Assembly: GCA_916700875.1 (NCBI GenBank)
Contig: CAKAKS010000067.1
Coordinates: 31,111,433-31,175,432, forward strand
Reading direction: 5' to 3'
Origin: Sebastes aleutianus
Taxonomy: Eukaryota; Chordata; Actinopteri; Perciformes; Sebastidae
Length of the DNA stretch: 64,000 nt
In this document: positions 9,721 through 23,100 of the stretch, in pieces
Position numbering within the stretch: the first letter of the stretch is position 1
Layout: each line of letters starts with the position of its first letter
The notes under the pieces: generated by a model
Seen by the model: only the letters and a program-made list of their open reading frames with translations
Database searches by the model: none
What the model was told of the DNA's origin: nothing
Translations under genes and position numbers: made by a program

Positions 9721-11269
9721 TGTTTTAAAGCTACAAGCATGCAGCTATACACTTCATCCTGATTTATAGAGAAGTCTTCTCATAAACACCAAGAAAGTAA
9801 ATATGTAAGGTCAAGGCAATCTAATTAAATAAGAAAATAATAAACCAAACATCTACTATTACAAATATCATTACTGATTGTGAAGCAGTCGATAGAGAAA
9901 TTATTCCAAAAAGTTTCTATATTTCTTTGCCCTTGAGGAAAGACAGTCCACATTACAAGTAAATGAAACTGCTTGCCATTAATTATGCTTAGCAAATGAG
10001 ATTATCCACAGCTGTCAAACCACACACACACACCGGACAGCGAGCGGGTGCTTCTCTCTTCCCCCCCGCCATGCCTAATTTCATTATTCTATTAAATAAG
10101 GTTCATTAACAGCGGCTGGATGGAGAAACTTTGCTTCTAAGGTTTGATAAACACAAGCACTGTGGAACATGAAGCGATGCAATCTTCCTGTTCTCCTTTC
10201 TGCTCGGCTCTTTTGTCTCTATTCTCTCTTGTCCAGCAAATCATAGTCTTTTCCACTGAAGACAAAAGTCAGATGTTAGTGTGTGTTAGGGCTGGGACGA
10301 TTCACATATCTCCCGATCCAATACTATCAAGATACTTGGGTGCCGATTCTATATGTATTGCGATTTTTAAGTATTGCGATTTTTAAGTATTGCGATTCGA
10401 TATAACGATTTATTGCGATTTTTGTTAACTAAAGGTTCTAGGGACTTTTTTTTTAGTGACTCAAATGGGTGTTACAGGGTTTTTTGTCTGATGTTCCCTC
10501 TCGCTCTTTAGCTAAGTCTTAGGGCTCAGCTGTCCCACTGTGACATCAGCAGGAGCTTGAGGGCTCTGTCTCAGACGTTTTGAGCCTTTTATGGGAAAAA
10601 TCCACAATGCAAAGCACTGTGACATTAAATCTAACTACACCAACGTTACTTTTACTGTAAGAACATAATCAAAGCCAGTGGAGAAACTTCTTTACCTCAG
10701 TTACCCTCGTCATCCTCGTCTTAACAGTCTCTCCCCGAAGCAATGTGACTGTATGGGGTCTTCTTATTTATCAGCTGTGATGGCCGAGAGGTTAAGCCGT
10801 TGTACTTGAAATCCAAAGGGCTCTCACAGCGATTGAAGAAGCTTAACACTTCTTAATTTGCCTTTCCTGTATCATCAGATAGACAGAGGCCGGCTGTGTA
10901 CTGTAGCTCCACTGCCATCTGCACTTTAGTGTCATACAATTGGAGTCTATTTTCTATGCGTTTACTCATCCAGATTAGACATCCAGATAAAGACCATAGA
11001 TAGATTAATACCAGCTGTTAATGCAGTCATATTTAAGATGTGACCAGTTATGCACTTGACACGAACATTCAAGAAACAGTAACAGTCTGCAAGAGTGAAG
11101 AACAGTCACAAAACAGTAGGATTCATGTTGCTATCAGTCATAACTGTTGACACACGGAGGGGTTTACACAACATATACATGAGAGGTATCGAGTGTTTTA
11201 GCAGCCTTAGGGTCAAGAAAAGTGTGTATAAAGCGGGGACAGACTAGGGCACACACCTGCTTTTAGGAA
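9721..11269. other. Non-coding stretch with array remnants
   Basis: 9880-10140 is repeat-poor and AT-rich, a possible conserved non-coding element. 10286-10440 is a repeat beginning ggctgggacgattc with a duplicated word ttttaagtattgcga. 10774-11110 contains array debris in inverted orientation, including a module complementary to the spacer word gtgcataactggccac at 5.6-9.1 kb. No coding sequence recognised. Confidence 0.5.
10774..10831 (+). pseudogene. tRNA-Ser relic, opposite orientation
   Basis: GCTGTGATGGCCGAGAGG start, a TACTTGAAATCC anticodon region and a CTCACAGCG end are recognisable on the plus strand. The T arm is deleted (58 nt in place of 82). It is the only array-related tRNA copy on this strand. 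Confidence 0.65.
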
Positions 11270-12020
11270 ATTATAAATTATTAATAGTTAAATTGGTAGC
11301 ACTGTATAATAACCATCATTAATACATGGTAAATTGATAGTTAATTAAAATTGTAATAGTTATTTTAGAGTTAATAAACCATGAAATTATAATTAATAAT
11401 GTTTGCTAATTATAAGTAATGCTATAATGTTTGTTATTTTAAAAGTTAATTGTTGCACATGTTATAAAATTGTATATACTATATTATAAAAATGTGTTAA
11501 TGATTACGATTTGTAATTATTTGTAAACCTTTAAGAAATTGTTCGTGAAACATCTATAAACATTACATAGAGACACTTTATTAATGGTTAATAATTGGTT
11601 TGTAAAATGTCTATAAGTTAATACTTTGTCAATTGTTAATAATTGGTTGCTGGTCCATCTATGTAATGTTTATAGATGTTTTACAAACTGTTTCTTAAAA
11701 GTTTGCAAATAGTTTGGTAATCATTAACGAATATTTAATATAGTATATAAAATGTGTGCAACAATAAACTGTTAATAAACACTTCACTAATATAATCAGA
11801 ATGTAATTTTTATCGTCTCTTATCAGCTATAATACAATATAGAATTTATAAACTAATTATTTCATATTACACAAACTAATGATAAAATAAATTAGCATTA
11901 CTAATAATTTAGCAAACATTATTAATTATCATTTAATTGGTTGTTAACAGTAAAATACCGTTAACTAAGTTTAATTAACTATCAGTTTTTTATAAATGAT
12001 GGTTATTATAAAGTCAAATT
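11270..12020. mobile_element. Long imperfect palindrome (fold-back element)
   Basis: AT-rich block whose halves are inverted copies. The outer pair tataataaccatcatt (11305-11320) matches aatgatggttattata (11995-12010). An exact 20-nt inner pair lies at 11551-11570 and 11659-11678. Other pairs include agttaattaaa near 11350 with tttaattaact near 11975, and aatgtttgctaa near 11398 with ttagcaaacatt near 11920. Arms are about 350 bp around a centre near 11.61-11.66 kb. No coding capacity; a fold-back MITE is the simplest reading. Confidence 0.75.
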
Positions 12021-15000
12021 ATTTGTTCAGTGAAAGAAATGCCAAATACACAACTTTATGCATTCTGGTATGAAATGACATCAGTAAATTAGTATAATTT
12101 ATATACATATATAGTATAAATATAAGTGGTTTCCATCCACCTATATTTGCTCTGTTTTTAATTTTCATTTGTAGTAGTGCAAAGGACGATCAGACTGGTA
12201 GATGTAAGTGCACAAGACCTTCACATCACCTGTGTTGCACAACAGCAGCTCCAATTTCATCTCTAAACTGCTCCACAAACCCATTTTTGTTTTGTAAAGA
12301 TTTGCTTGTTAAGAAGATTACAGGTAGATTAAGCAAATAATTTGTCATGTTGCAACCTGGTTAACCTCTACTTAAATCAAGTGTAAAGTCTAACACTGCA
12401 ATTCACAAATGGGGAGTGAGTTAATGAAGTGCTGCTCGAATGAGAGTGTGTTTACGAGGAGCGAGTGGGGAAATAGAGATTGAGAGTGGAGATGACAGAG
12501 AGTGTGGGAAGGTGCGAGGGGCTCAGCCGATGTAACGCAAAGACAAACACAGTTATTATCTTTTTTCATCCCCAAAATAAATGGCCCCATTAGCTGTGAT
12601 GGTGCAGGTCATTAAAACACCACCAACCTCCACCTGCCGCTGCCTTCAGAAGCTCCAGACTCACATCATTACATTCACATCCCGTATCACAGCTCTCCCT
12701 CATATCAACCTACCACTTAATGGCATCACACGCCTGATATAACTGCAAGGTGCAAGGTTAATGCAGAATAGTTTAGTGTGCACTCTTCATTATTCTAATG
12801 ACTTTTAGTTTGCATTGAAGTGCCCTCCAGAATCACCAGTCACCGGGGTGAAAAAAGGGCCGGCAAAAAAGACTCGTCAGAAAAACATGCATCTTACGGT
12901 GATTGTTTCAGATGTAAAACTTATTTAATACAGATTTTTTTTTTCAAAAGCAGTATCCCTGTTTTACAGATTAATTTGATGAGCTCAACACAGTTTTTCT
13001 CAACTGACTCCATTTGATTTATGTATTTTACAGCTTTATGTTTCCTGTACTCTTTTGTAATATTGGAATTTTAAATAATTTTTTCCTTTGACGTGGCTTA
13101 AAATTAAAATACAATGAATTATTTATTCCAAAAGTGTGTCTGGAAGCAATTGTAGCTGGTATACCGGTCATTAAAATAATAAAGTCTCTTAAAATGGCTC
13201 ATTATTTTAATGTTGATTCATTATATGTTTTACTTGCAGCAGGCAGGCATTAATATTTCATAAGCAATATCAAACATAATTGCCCCCTGCAGCCCATATT
13301 TCTCTGTGTTTATGTCTGTATATTCTGCCCTGCTGAACAAAAGCTGTTTAAAGGTGGCAGGGCACCAGATAAATCTAACTGGGGATAAATGGGGTCACTG
13401 GTTCGGGGGGCCAACAGGGACCAGCAGGTGATCTATTACTATTAGTGATGGAGCTGCAGGTGTTTCCTGAAGCCAAATCCCAACATCAAAAGATGTGGAA
13501 GATATAGTACGTTGCTGAGTTTGGAGGCGGGAGGGAGGAAAGGCCTGCACGTAGAAAGGAGGTGCTTCAGAAGGGAGAAACGTGTATAATTTGTTACCAA
13601 CTTAGTTTTTTAATACACTTTAACGATTGGTTACCACAGTACAGTCTTTTTCCGTGGTGGAGGGATAAATCCTGGTAGTCGGGACAAAGCACCAGCAATA
13701 AACCTACACACCACCACAAGGACGGAGACGGTTTGTCGATACATCTTTACACCAAACGAGGACTGTAGATTTTGTCCAGAGTTCGAATTACACAGCCTTT
13801 ATTGGAAGCCCCATTTTTCATGGATGGGAGGGTACTGTACACATGCATCAGAGTCCTGCACGGATCTGATCTCCAAGACCCGCTTCCGCCCCGGCAACGC
13901 AACGTGCAATATCGTACCCGCCTCGTCACCAATTAATTATTGACCCGACCCGAAACTGAAAATCCTACACTCACCATGCGCTGTTCAAATAACTCAGTTA
14001 GGCAGCACGTTTAATGCGATCATTTTGGGCCATTTCATACATGTGAAACTAATATATTTTAAAACAAAGGTAATTCAGGCAATACAATTTAAAGTAATAT
14101 TTTGTGCTTATTCTTATAATACTGAGCAGCACATCTCCACAGTTGATGTGCCTGTTTGTAACGCACCTTATTGAAGTGGCTCTCATATTCTAGGTGGTGC
14201 AGAAGATAGAGCTGAAACACGACAAAATACCACCCCTGAATCACCTTTTTTGCAAGTTACCCCGATGCAGAACTATGACATGAATACATGAATGCGCCCG
14301 CCTATGTGTAAAAATATGTGTGCAACAAACGAGGCCTTCATCCAGGAGACCGTTCGTCTGACTGTTCGTGTCCCGTGCGTTACATTTCACTTTCACTTTA
14401 CAATCAGCTGTTTGTCTTGTCCCGTGTTGACAATGTCAAGCCACATTTGCGCTGTAAAATCATAGTCAATTTAAGCCCAACCATGTTGTTTTTTTCCTAA
14501 ACCTAACTAAGTGGTTTTGTCGCCTAATCCTAAACAAGTGTTTTTGTTTAATTCACAACATTAAGCACGTGTTAACTGCAACTGAAAAGAGACGCCAAGC
14601 ACATGTTTAGTGTGACGGAAAAAAGAGGAAAGAGGTCTGACGAAGACTCAGTATATGACGAGTTGGGATGAAATGTGTTTGGACATAATGTCATTATTGT
14701 TCAAAGTATAAAAAGATGGGATATTTTCTTATAATTGAAAAACAGCTATCACACCAAGGACACCCGTGAAACCTTCAAACTCACCAAATCAGTTGAAATC
14801 TAATGAAAAACGATTGTGCCCGATTGAAAAACGGTGTGACTGGTTTAATAAGACAAAGCTTTAAGCCCCTCGACGCTTCCCGTCTGAAAACCTCGGTCCT
14901 TATCACCGACACCTTTCAATTACCCCGCCTGGCTCTGAGCCGCCTTTCTGTTTGCTTTCACTCCGTTCATCTAAGCTGGAACTCTAATGGCCCTCCCAGC

Positions 15001-15619
15001 CTCACACATTACGTTTGCACTATCGCCATAAACGTGTTTACCTCAGTCCATTCCATTACTTTTATGGTTGGGAGTGAATATAAAACTATGCAGTATAAGC
15101 GTTCAGAGTCGTGACTGTAATTGGGCTCATTTCACAAAAAACGTGTGAATGAGTTGTTTTTTATATTTAATAGTGAAATAGCGTATCTTTCTGTGTGTGA
15201 TTTATATGATGCTGCGTCATGCTGTGGAGAAAATGCTCAATGACTTCTTGTATTTATGATGCTGTGTTTCAGAACGAGGCAACATGTTATCAACTCTCAT
15301 CAGTCCCATCAGACACTGGGATGCTGGAGCATCATCAGCTGAGGATGCAGACAATTCAAGTAAATCTTTTTCCTCCGTGCACTTTTAAAAATGATGTTTT
15401 TATGCCAATAATACTGAAGTTTTCCATGTTCAGTAAACCACGCAGCGATTATCATAATACTAAGAAACCAACACTGTGTATTATGTTGAAATTATTTTGA
15501 TTATTTTGGTGTATTACATTTACTACATTTCATTTAATTTACACTTCGCAACTCACTCCAAGTGGGTAATCTATTTCCCATATATACTCATTTAGCATAT
15601 ACTGACATTACAGTTTTAG
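12021..15619. other. Non-coding stretch, probably adarb2 intron
   Basis: No recognisable exon. 12.40-12.80 kb and 13.03-13.35 kb are free of obvious repeats and carry runs such as ttattttaatgttgattcat and ggcattaatatttcataa, which look like developmental enhancer sequence but need alignment. 13.86-13.96 kb has a GC-rich repeat-like segment (gacccgacccg). 14.48-14.56 kb resembles the dispersed repeat found at 1.6 and 30.3 kb. Confidence 0.45.
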
Positions 15620-16010
15620 TAGGAGTGTCAAAGTTAACGCAATTTCTTCAACACGATTTTTAGGTTGTAGCGGGCTCCGTTTTAAAGCTAGAGTGAGGTG
15701 TCATATAAAACTAGAAAACCTAATGAATCCATTGGTACCAACAACGTCATACTAGTTTGTCGAGAAGGAGGATAAATAATGCTCCAAACTTAAGCTAAAT
15801 TTTGGCGCGGAAAAACTGGCATGGCCATTTTCAAAGGAGTCCCTTGACCTCTAATCTCAAGATATATGAAGGAAAATGGTTCTATGGATACCCACGATTC
15901 TCCCCTTTACAGACATGCCCACTTTATGATTACCACATGCAGTTTGGGGCAAGTCAGTCAATATTTTATTTGCTAAATGCAGTACCTGTGAGGGTTTCTG
16001 GACAATAGCT
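15620..16010 (+). mobile_element. Non-autonomous DNA transposon copy (agggctgtcaa family)
   Basis: Starts taggagtgtcaaagttaacgc and contains the family blocks ccattggtaccaac, ggcatggccattttcaaagg, tacccacgattctcccc and gtgagggtttctggacaat. The right end is missing. It lies 170 bp upstream of the large adarb2 exon. Confidence 0.75.
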
Positions 16011-16182
16011 GATGTTAGCATTTAGCTCACAGTCTCACGAGCCGCTAACATGGCTGTAGACTCTTAGTCTTGTCACTTACACGTAGGCCAACTCACACTT
16101 ACAAATGCCTTGAGATTCTAATAAAAAGAAAACATTTTTCCATCATGTCACATTTCCCGTAATGATTTCGATCTGCCAACAG

Positions 16183-17123
16183 GTACAAGCAGCGTGGAGG
16201 TGAAAGAGAATCAGGAAGATAAAAGCCAGATGGACTGTGACCTACTGCGAAAGTATCATCCATCAACTTTTTGCACAACCTTCCCCAAACACGGACCGAG
16301 AGCTCTGAAGAGGAAGCAGCCGCTGGCGGATGGAAAAGACCGGCTGCTCCACCAGAGCCCCTTGACTTGTAAAAGAGCAGCCTGGGCCGTCACTCAGAAG
16401 AACGCACTGGTGCAGCTGAACGAGTTGCGACCCGGTCTGCGGTACGAGATCATGTCAAAGACTGGCCCGCTGCATGCTCCGGTGTTCTCCGTAGGCGTGG
16501 AGGTAAACGGTTTCCACTTCGAGGGCAGAGGACCGACAAAAAAGCAGGCCAAGATGAGGGCTGCAGAGCTGGCTCTCCGCTCATTCATCCAGTTCCCAAA
16601 CGCCTCCCAGGCTCACGCCTCCATGGGGAAATTCACCAGCACTCCTGCGGATTTTACAGCAGATAAACTGGACATCCCTGACGCTTTCCTCAAAGAGTTT
16701 GACCTGCATGAAAACTGTGATTTCCTGCACTGCAGCACGGCAAAAAAGGAGGTTTTCTCCAGCATTTACAACCACAGACGACTTGTCCGACTCACGCTGG
16801 ACTTCTCCTCAACTAATCCCAAAAGACGAGTCCTTAGCACCTCACTTTTAGAGCACCTCAGTCCGGTGGCGCTGCTCAACGAGCTGCGACCAGGACTCAG
16901 GTACATGTGCCTGACGGAGAGAATTCATGGCAGGCCAATTAGGAGTTTTGTTATGGTGGTTAGGGTGGAGGGGAGGGTGTTTGAAGGGTGTGGTCACAGT
17001 AAAAGGCTGGCCAAGGCCCAGGCAGCTGCCGCCGCCCTGCAGTCTGTTTACAACATAAGTCTGGGACCGGAGAGGAAGATCACGGGCCTCCTGGGCAGCA
17101 GAGCCAAACATCAGCTACCTCAG
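16183..17123 (+). CDS. adarb2: adarb2 exon: two dsRNA-binding domains
   Basis: The acceptor is ccaacag before 16183 and the donor is CAG|gtgagt at 17124. It enters two bases into a codon and ends on a codon boundary. Counting from the GTG codon at 16194 as residue 1, a basic patch (ALKRKQ) lies near 37-42. dsRBD1 spans about 68-133, with NALVQLNELRPG and the GPTKKQAKMRAAELAL helix. dsRBD2 spans about 224-285, with VALLNELRPGLRY and GHSKRLAKAQAAAAAL. Both keep the KKxAK/KRxAK RNA-backbone contact motif. The linker of about 90 residues is divergent. Holding both domains in one exon is typical of ADARB genes. Confidence 0.93.
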
Positions 17124-20100
17124 GTGAGTAGCTCAGTCTCCTGTTGCCACCAATCAGTATTTAGATCCAAGAGTATAGAAACAAAGAAGCATACTAGCTT
17201 GTAGAGAAGGAGGCCAAATAACGCTCCAAACTTACGTTCAATTTAAGCATTTTCAATGGGGTCCCTTGACCTCTGACCTCCAGATGTGTGAATGTAAATG
17301 GGTTCTATGGTACCCACGAGTCTCCCCTTTACAGACATGCCCACTTTATGATAATCACATGCAGTTTGGGGCAAGTCATAGTCAAGTCAGCACACTGACA
17401 CACTGACAGCTGTTGTTGCCTGTTGGGCTGAAGTTTGCCATGTTATGATTGGAGCATATTTTTTATGCTAAATGCAATACCTGTGAGGGTTTATGGACTA
17501 TTTTTGTCATTGTTTTGTGTTAATTGATTTCTAATAATAAATATATACATACATTTGCATAAAGCAGCATATTTGTCCACTCCCATGTTGATAAGAGGAT
17601 TAAATACTTGATAAATCTCCCCTTAAGGTACATTTTGAAGAGATAAAAATGTGATTAATCTGCAATTATTCACAATTAACTACAGACAATCATGCTATTA
17701 ATCACAATTAAATATTATAATCAATTGACAGCCCTATAATAAATTCATAATAAGGAACGTAATAGTTCATTTCTATAGTAGTGCTTCTGATCTCGTTAGA
17801 ATTGCCTGTTATTGACCCCCATTACAGTTTGCATATGCAAAGTGGTGAAATAAAAAGACCAATCACTTCCTTTTGAGTCCTGAAGGATTAAAACAACTTT
17901 GTAAATCAATAAAAAACAAAATAGACATCATAATAAAAAGTGTTCTACAGAAGATAAAAGTCTGGTCAGCGTTTTACACAGAGTATAGAGAGAGGAGACA
18001 GACTCAGTGTATCAGTAAATGCCCGTCATATGTTAAAGACAGATTTCCCTCACTAGGAAACATCAGTGGTGACACCGAATTCACCCCGAATCTCTTAAGC
18101 TTTCGCCAGTTCTCTAAATGGTCTGGATAAATGGGTCTGAGGTGCGCCGTATGCTACCAAATGGAGTGTGCCCGCCGCACATCAGCGCAGCCATCATGTC
18201 CTGAGGCCCGAGAGCTGGATGGTGTCCTGTATGCATCGTCTGTAGCATCTAAACAACTTCATTATGTCTCTGAGCCTCAGAGAATTGTCCTCCACGTCTT
18301 TTGCTGTCGTGCTTTATGAATACAAGAAGTCTCCCGAGATCGTCTCCGCGGAGCGACTGAGCATGGCTAATGCAGAACCACACCGTCATCCAAATATGCA
18401 AAGGAATATAGAGAGACATGTAGATACTTTATTAAACCCTGGGGGGATTTGATGAGAGACAGGAGGATGAAAAAAAAAACATTTTGATGCTCTGAATTTG
18501 AACAAAAGGGTGATTTCACCCCGCTTTAGGCTGACACACCAAAACTTAATCTGCAGAAGCTTCCCTCCTCCTCTTTGTCTAGAAGATGATCTTTTTTACA
18601 GCCTCCCCGACTGATCATTTAGCATCACCCCCCCCCCCCCCCCCCCTCCCTTCAATATGAACTGTCTGTCACGCGGCGTGACGCATTAATGAACATTATT
18701 ACAGCACATTAGGGATGAAGGAGGAGCGGCAGCAGACCGAGGAGATAGAGGTGGAGCGGGAAGGCGGTGTGAAGAGCATAATAATCTGACAGATAATTGT
18801 TTAACACACTCATTACACACGACCTTGTGCCACTGTCATCCAGAAAATGTTGAGCCAGAGAGTTTCACTCCCAAAAAAACACCTGCTCTTACAAAATGAG
18901 TTGAGACATTTCGCGTGTGGCCGGCGTCCCCGCTCCTCTGCCTGCCTGCCTTCACTCAGACACTGGCGCGTTCTCGCTGTCTCGCTCCACCTCTAGACGT
19001 GAACGCGCGCTCACTCCACACTGCAGAAGAGTTGGTTTAAATCTGAGAATATCTAGTGAATGCACAGTGGACGTTTGTGCAGAAATAATTGCTGCAGCTT
19101 CACCAGACCAACAGAGGTTTTCGGTGTCTTGTGAAGTGACGGGACTCTGCAGAGAGAAACCTTGTCGTCTCGTTACCGACCAGGTGCCGGTGTCTCCCTG
19201 TTCACTCCGGCTGCGGACGGAGGGAGACGAGTTTCTCGCTGAGGAGCCCCGCTGCTGAAACCTGCGCTGAGGCAGGAGAAGCAAACACAGTATCAGCAGT
19301 GATTCATGGAGAGACCTTCGTCTGGTCAGCTAACATTACTGCCAAGCAGCTGAAATATAGAGTGATATTGTGGTTTTAGCTGACGTGTGTCTCCTCACTG
19401 TTTTGAGCGATGCTCGTTCATGTCTATTTAGAGCGAGAAGTAGCGCAAGCCTGGCGCTGACTTTCGTTGACTTAACGGCCACAGGTGTCACTGTTAAGAA
19501 GCATTTCTGAAAGTTACAAATAGTCCCTTTAAAACTGCATAAAACATGACCTCCAAACCATTTTTATGTTGTTTTTCTGATCATGTATGAGCAATAAGTA
19601 GTTTAAACAATCAGTGGAAGTCTAGTTTGCCCACCCATTACATACACACATTTATTAAACATGAATTATTTGCAGCTACTACTGGATTCAATTCAGACTG
19701 TCAAATATTTCATCTGACTGATTGGCTGAGCAGTTTTATTTTCTATCAAATATTCAGCAGAAGAACATTCAGCACAACTGATATTTCTATGATCTAGTCA
19801 GAAGCATCACTGGTCCTCCTCCTATTAACATTGTTGTGATGCTCCTCTTGGCATTTCGTTGAACCTTGCTGCAGATAGCAACTAGCTGGAACTCCCTCAG
19901 AAAAAGAGTGACAGTCCTCTAAAAATATAATTAGACATATTTTGACAAGTAGGAGTGTGACACCTCTTCCTCCGCAGACTGGGGGAGTTTAGAGTGAGAA
20001 AACTCTCGGCCATCATTGACAGACTGTCAGAGATGTTTTGGCGAGCCTCGTGCTCGCGGTCCAGCGAATGTCTCAGCTGTTGGTGCATCTCTGCAGACTT

Positions 20101-23100
20101 TGTTTGAAAGTTGTTCTGTGTGTATTTTTTGGTGGCGGTTGTCTGGAGAATATATACGACAGCAGAAGTCACGATGTCCTCAGGTTTAAATATAGGTTTA
20201 TAAATATAGGTTTAACAGAATGGAGCACGCCGTTTCAAATGTAGGAACATAAAAACATTAATAGCAACAGTGAGTTTTTAGTGGATAGAGAAGATTTTAT
20301 AGAGGGAATAATTATTTATGCTTCACTTGCAAACATTGAGTTAAATGGTAAAATGGTTGTGATAAACTTTATTGTCTGTTGAATTATATTTAGCACTTTA
20401 TATTTTTTGGTATTCGAATACTCAAATCTAGGGATACACCGATACCGGATCGGATATCGGGCCAATATTGACTCAAATTGCTGAATCGGGTATCGGTGAC
20501 AATGGAGCCAATCTATTCAATTCAATTCTATGTTTATATACTATTTAAATTTTATACTGGAATTTTAATTCCTGTTTAAGTTTTGACCAATTTGTTGCTG
20601 CATTAAAAAGGTTTACAGTTGAATTGTAATTCCTGTTAATTTTTAAGATTTTTTATAAAGTTGCTGGTTAATGATTTATTATTTTAATAATAAATAACAA
20701 CTCTGTAAATGTATATCTATGTATTTATTTGTTAGGAGAATTAATCAGACACTGGTATCGGATTGGTACTCGGTACCGGCCGATACCTAAATCCCAGGTA
20801 TCGCTATCGGGACTGAAAATCTGTGCAAAAAAAGCGAGCTTTCGGTCAGAGACCGTTTTCAAGGCAACAACAATTTCATTTAGTTTTCTTTACAGAAATG
20901 AATGAAATGCTGAGATATAGGCCAACTGTATAATTTTTTAAGAAGTTGTCTTACACACAACAGGCTGTTCTCATACACGGTTCGTAGCAAGTCAAGCATC
21001 CTGAACCCATGATGACACACGTTGAGTGACAACCCCCTCATTTGCATAATAAGGCAGAAATGCATAAAGAAATGTAAAAAAGTAATGTATGAAAAAAAGA
21101 ATACAGAAATAAGTGAGTGTGGGGAAATAAATAAGGTGTGAAATGCAAAGGCAAAATCGTGCATATATAAATAAATACATACATTTAAAAGTAAATATAA
21201 AATAAATAAAAATAAATAATTAAGAAATATATGCAAAAATAAATAAATATATACAAAATGAATAAAAGGGAAAATTAAACAGAAGAGTAAATAAATAAGG
21301 GAATTAATAAAAAGATAAATAAATGAAGAAGCAAATTAAACAAAAATATCAAATTATGTCACATTTTATCAATTAATTAATGACTACATTTATTTTTAAT
21401 ATCATTTTTTGCTATATTTCATGACATATTTATTCATTTATTGAGTCATTTATTTATTTATTCATTTATTTGTCCTCCATATAAAAAACAACTACTTCAG
21501 TGGACTGACTAACACATGCAGCTAAATCCAGGCAAGCAATGCTAAATAATCAATATAACCACATTAAACATGAAGCACACACAGTTCAGTGAACAGTAAA
21601 TCCACAGAGAGAGAGAAGTGTGTGTTTCATTCACCCTGTTTGAAGAGGAAGCTCATTCTCCTGTCTGTCATGGTGGAGAAGTGGTCACAAGTTTCATTGT
21701 GCTTCTTTGTTTTAATGCTTCTCACTAACTCCAGAAAGCTTCAATTTCACAGCTCAGTCTGTGTGACTTTTTGATTTAATGTGTCTCTCAATCACCTGTG
21801 ACAGGTTGGAGAGGTCCATGAATCCTGTAGTGGTCCAATGATTGTCCAGTCAGCATGAATCCTTGTCAACAAGAATTCCAGCAAAGTAGCTACTGAAGTT
21901 TAGTTAGGTTGCCTCTTCTGATTGGTTAATCCCCCTTTTTAGTAGGAGTGCAATGCAGTGTTTCACCACACAGTCAGAGGGGGCGCTGTTTCACTCATTG
22001 TAAAACACTCAATGTGCAGCAACAGCACAGAAGAATTAAACTGTTATACTAAGTGTTTTTATTAAAATGACAACTACAGTCAACCACAAAAAAAAACAGG
22101 GGGCTGAAGATAGCAAGAAAGAATGTTTTTTTCTTTTATTGCACATATCATTTGTTAATTAAAGAAGCCATAAACTATTGATAATCCTAATCATAACAAC
22201 TAGATAAAATCAGAATCAGTTTTATTGGCCAAGTAAATACATACAAGGAATTTGACTCTGTTTTTTATGCATTTATCTAAATGTACTTACACTGGTGTTT
22301 ATACACTGGTGGACAGGTGGGGAATGACAGGGCAGGCGTCACCATGACAACATAAAAATGTAATGAGATAAAAACACGTTTGAGATGGGATTTGATATTA
22401 TATTAATGTGATATCTCTTGCTTTCCTTTTTATTTAACTTTCATTAAATGCGGAATACCGTCATTGGGATCATTTTTTACAAGTTAAAGCAGACCAGGAT
22501 ACACAAAGGATGTCCAGACCGTCAAATGGAAACACACAGACACACTTTCTGAGGATATCATCATCCCAGATGTCCATAATGAATAAACTTCCATAAAGCT
22601 ATTTAGAAAAAAGATGCTCCTTATGAACAGAACTTGAGAATCACACTTTTAAGTTTTATTCAGTATGAAATTAATCCGTAGTTGTCTGTACATCCACGAG
22701 TACACTGCAAACAGGAGCTGCCAATAGATAATTCAGCACACATTTAATTGTGCCAATTGGCCAAAATGTGAAAAAATAAAGGCTAAAAAAATGGCAGCAA
22801 ACTAAGAAATTCCCTGGCAACATTATACTACCTGTTTACATGCCTCAAAGAATAACAGTTTCACATTTAGATAATCCCAACCTTAGTCAGAATAATAATA
22901 AATACATCTCATAACAAACTTAAATAATTGAGGAGAGTGACACAAAGAAAGAGGTTCATGATGCATCCTCCTCTCTTGAAACAACTGTCTCTACTATTTC
23001 TTCTTCTGCAGTTCTTCGCAGAGTCCATCTTCCACCTGGTGAGAGAGAAATACTCCGAGCTGACAGACAGTTGTTTCTCCCGTCACAAAGTCCTGGCAGG

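Larger units (their letters stand above)
17736..23011. other. adarb2 intron content
   Basis: Contains a 19-base C run (18628-18646) and a GC-rich repeat-like segment at 18930-19545 that gives overlapping open frames on both strands but resembles no protein I know. 20430-20815 is a DNA-transposon-like repeat and 21.06-21.47 kb is an aaataaat-rich low-complexity stretch. A repeat tail with tttattggccaagtaaa and acaaggaatttgactctg at 22207-22262 is typical of fish LINE 3' ends. No further exon seen. Confidence 0.5.

Noticed and set aside
18917..19284. Overlapping 113- and 110-codon frames on opposite strands
   Set aside because: GC-rich repeat-like DNA in an adarb2 intron with no recognisable domain and both strands open.
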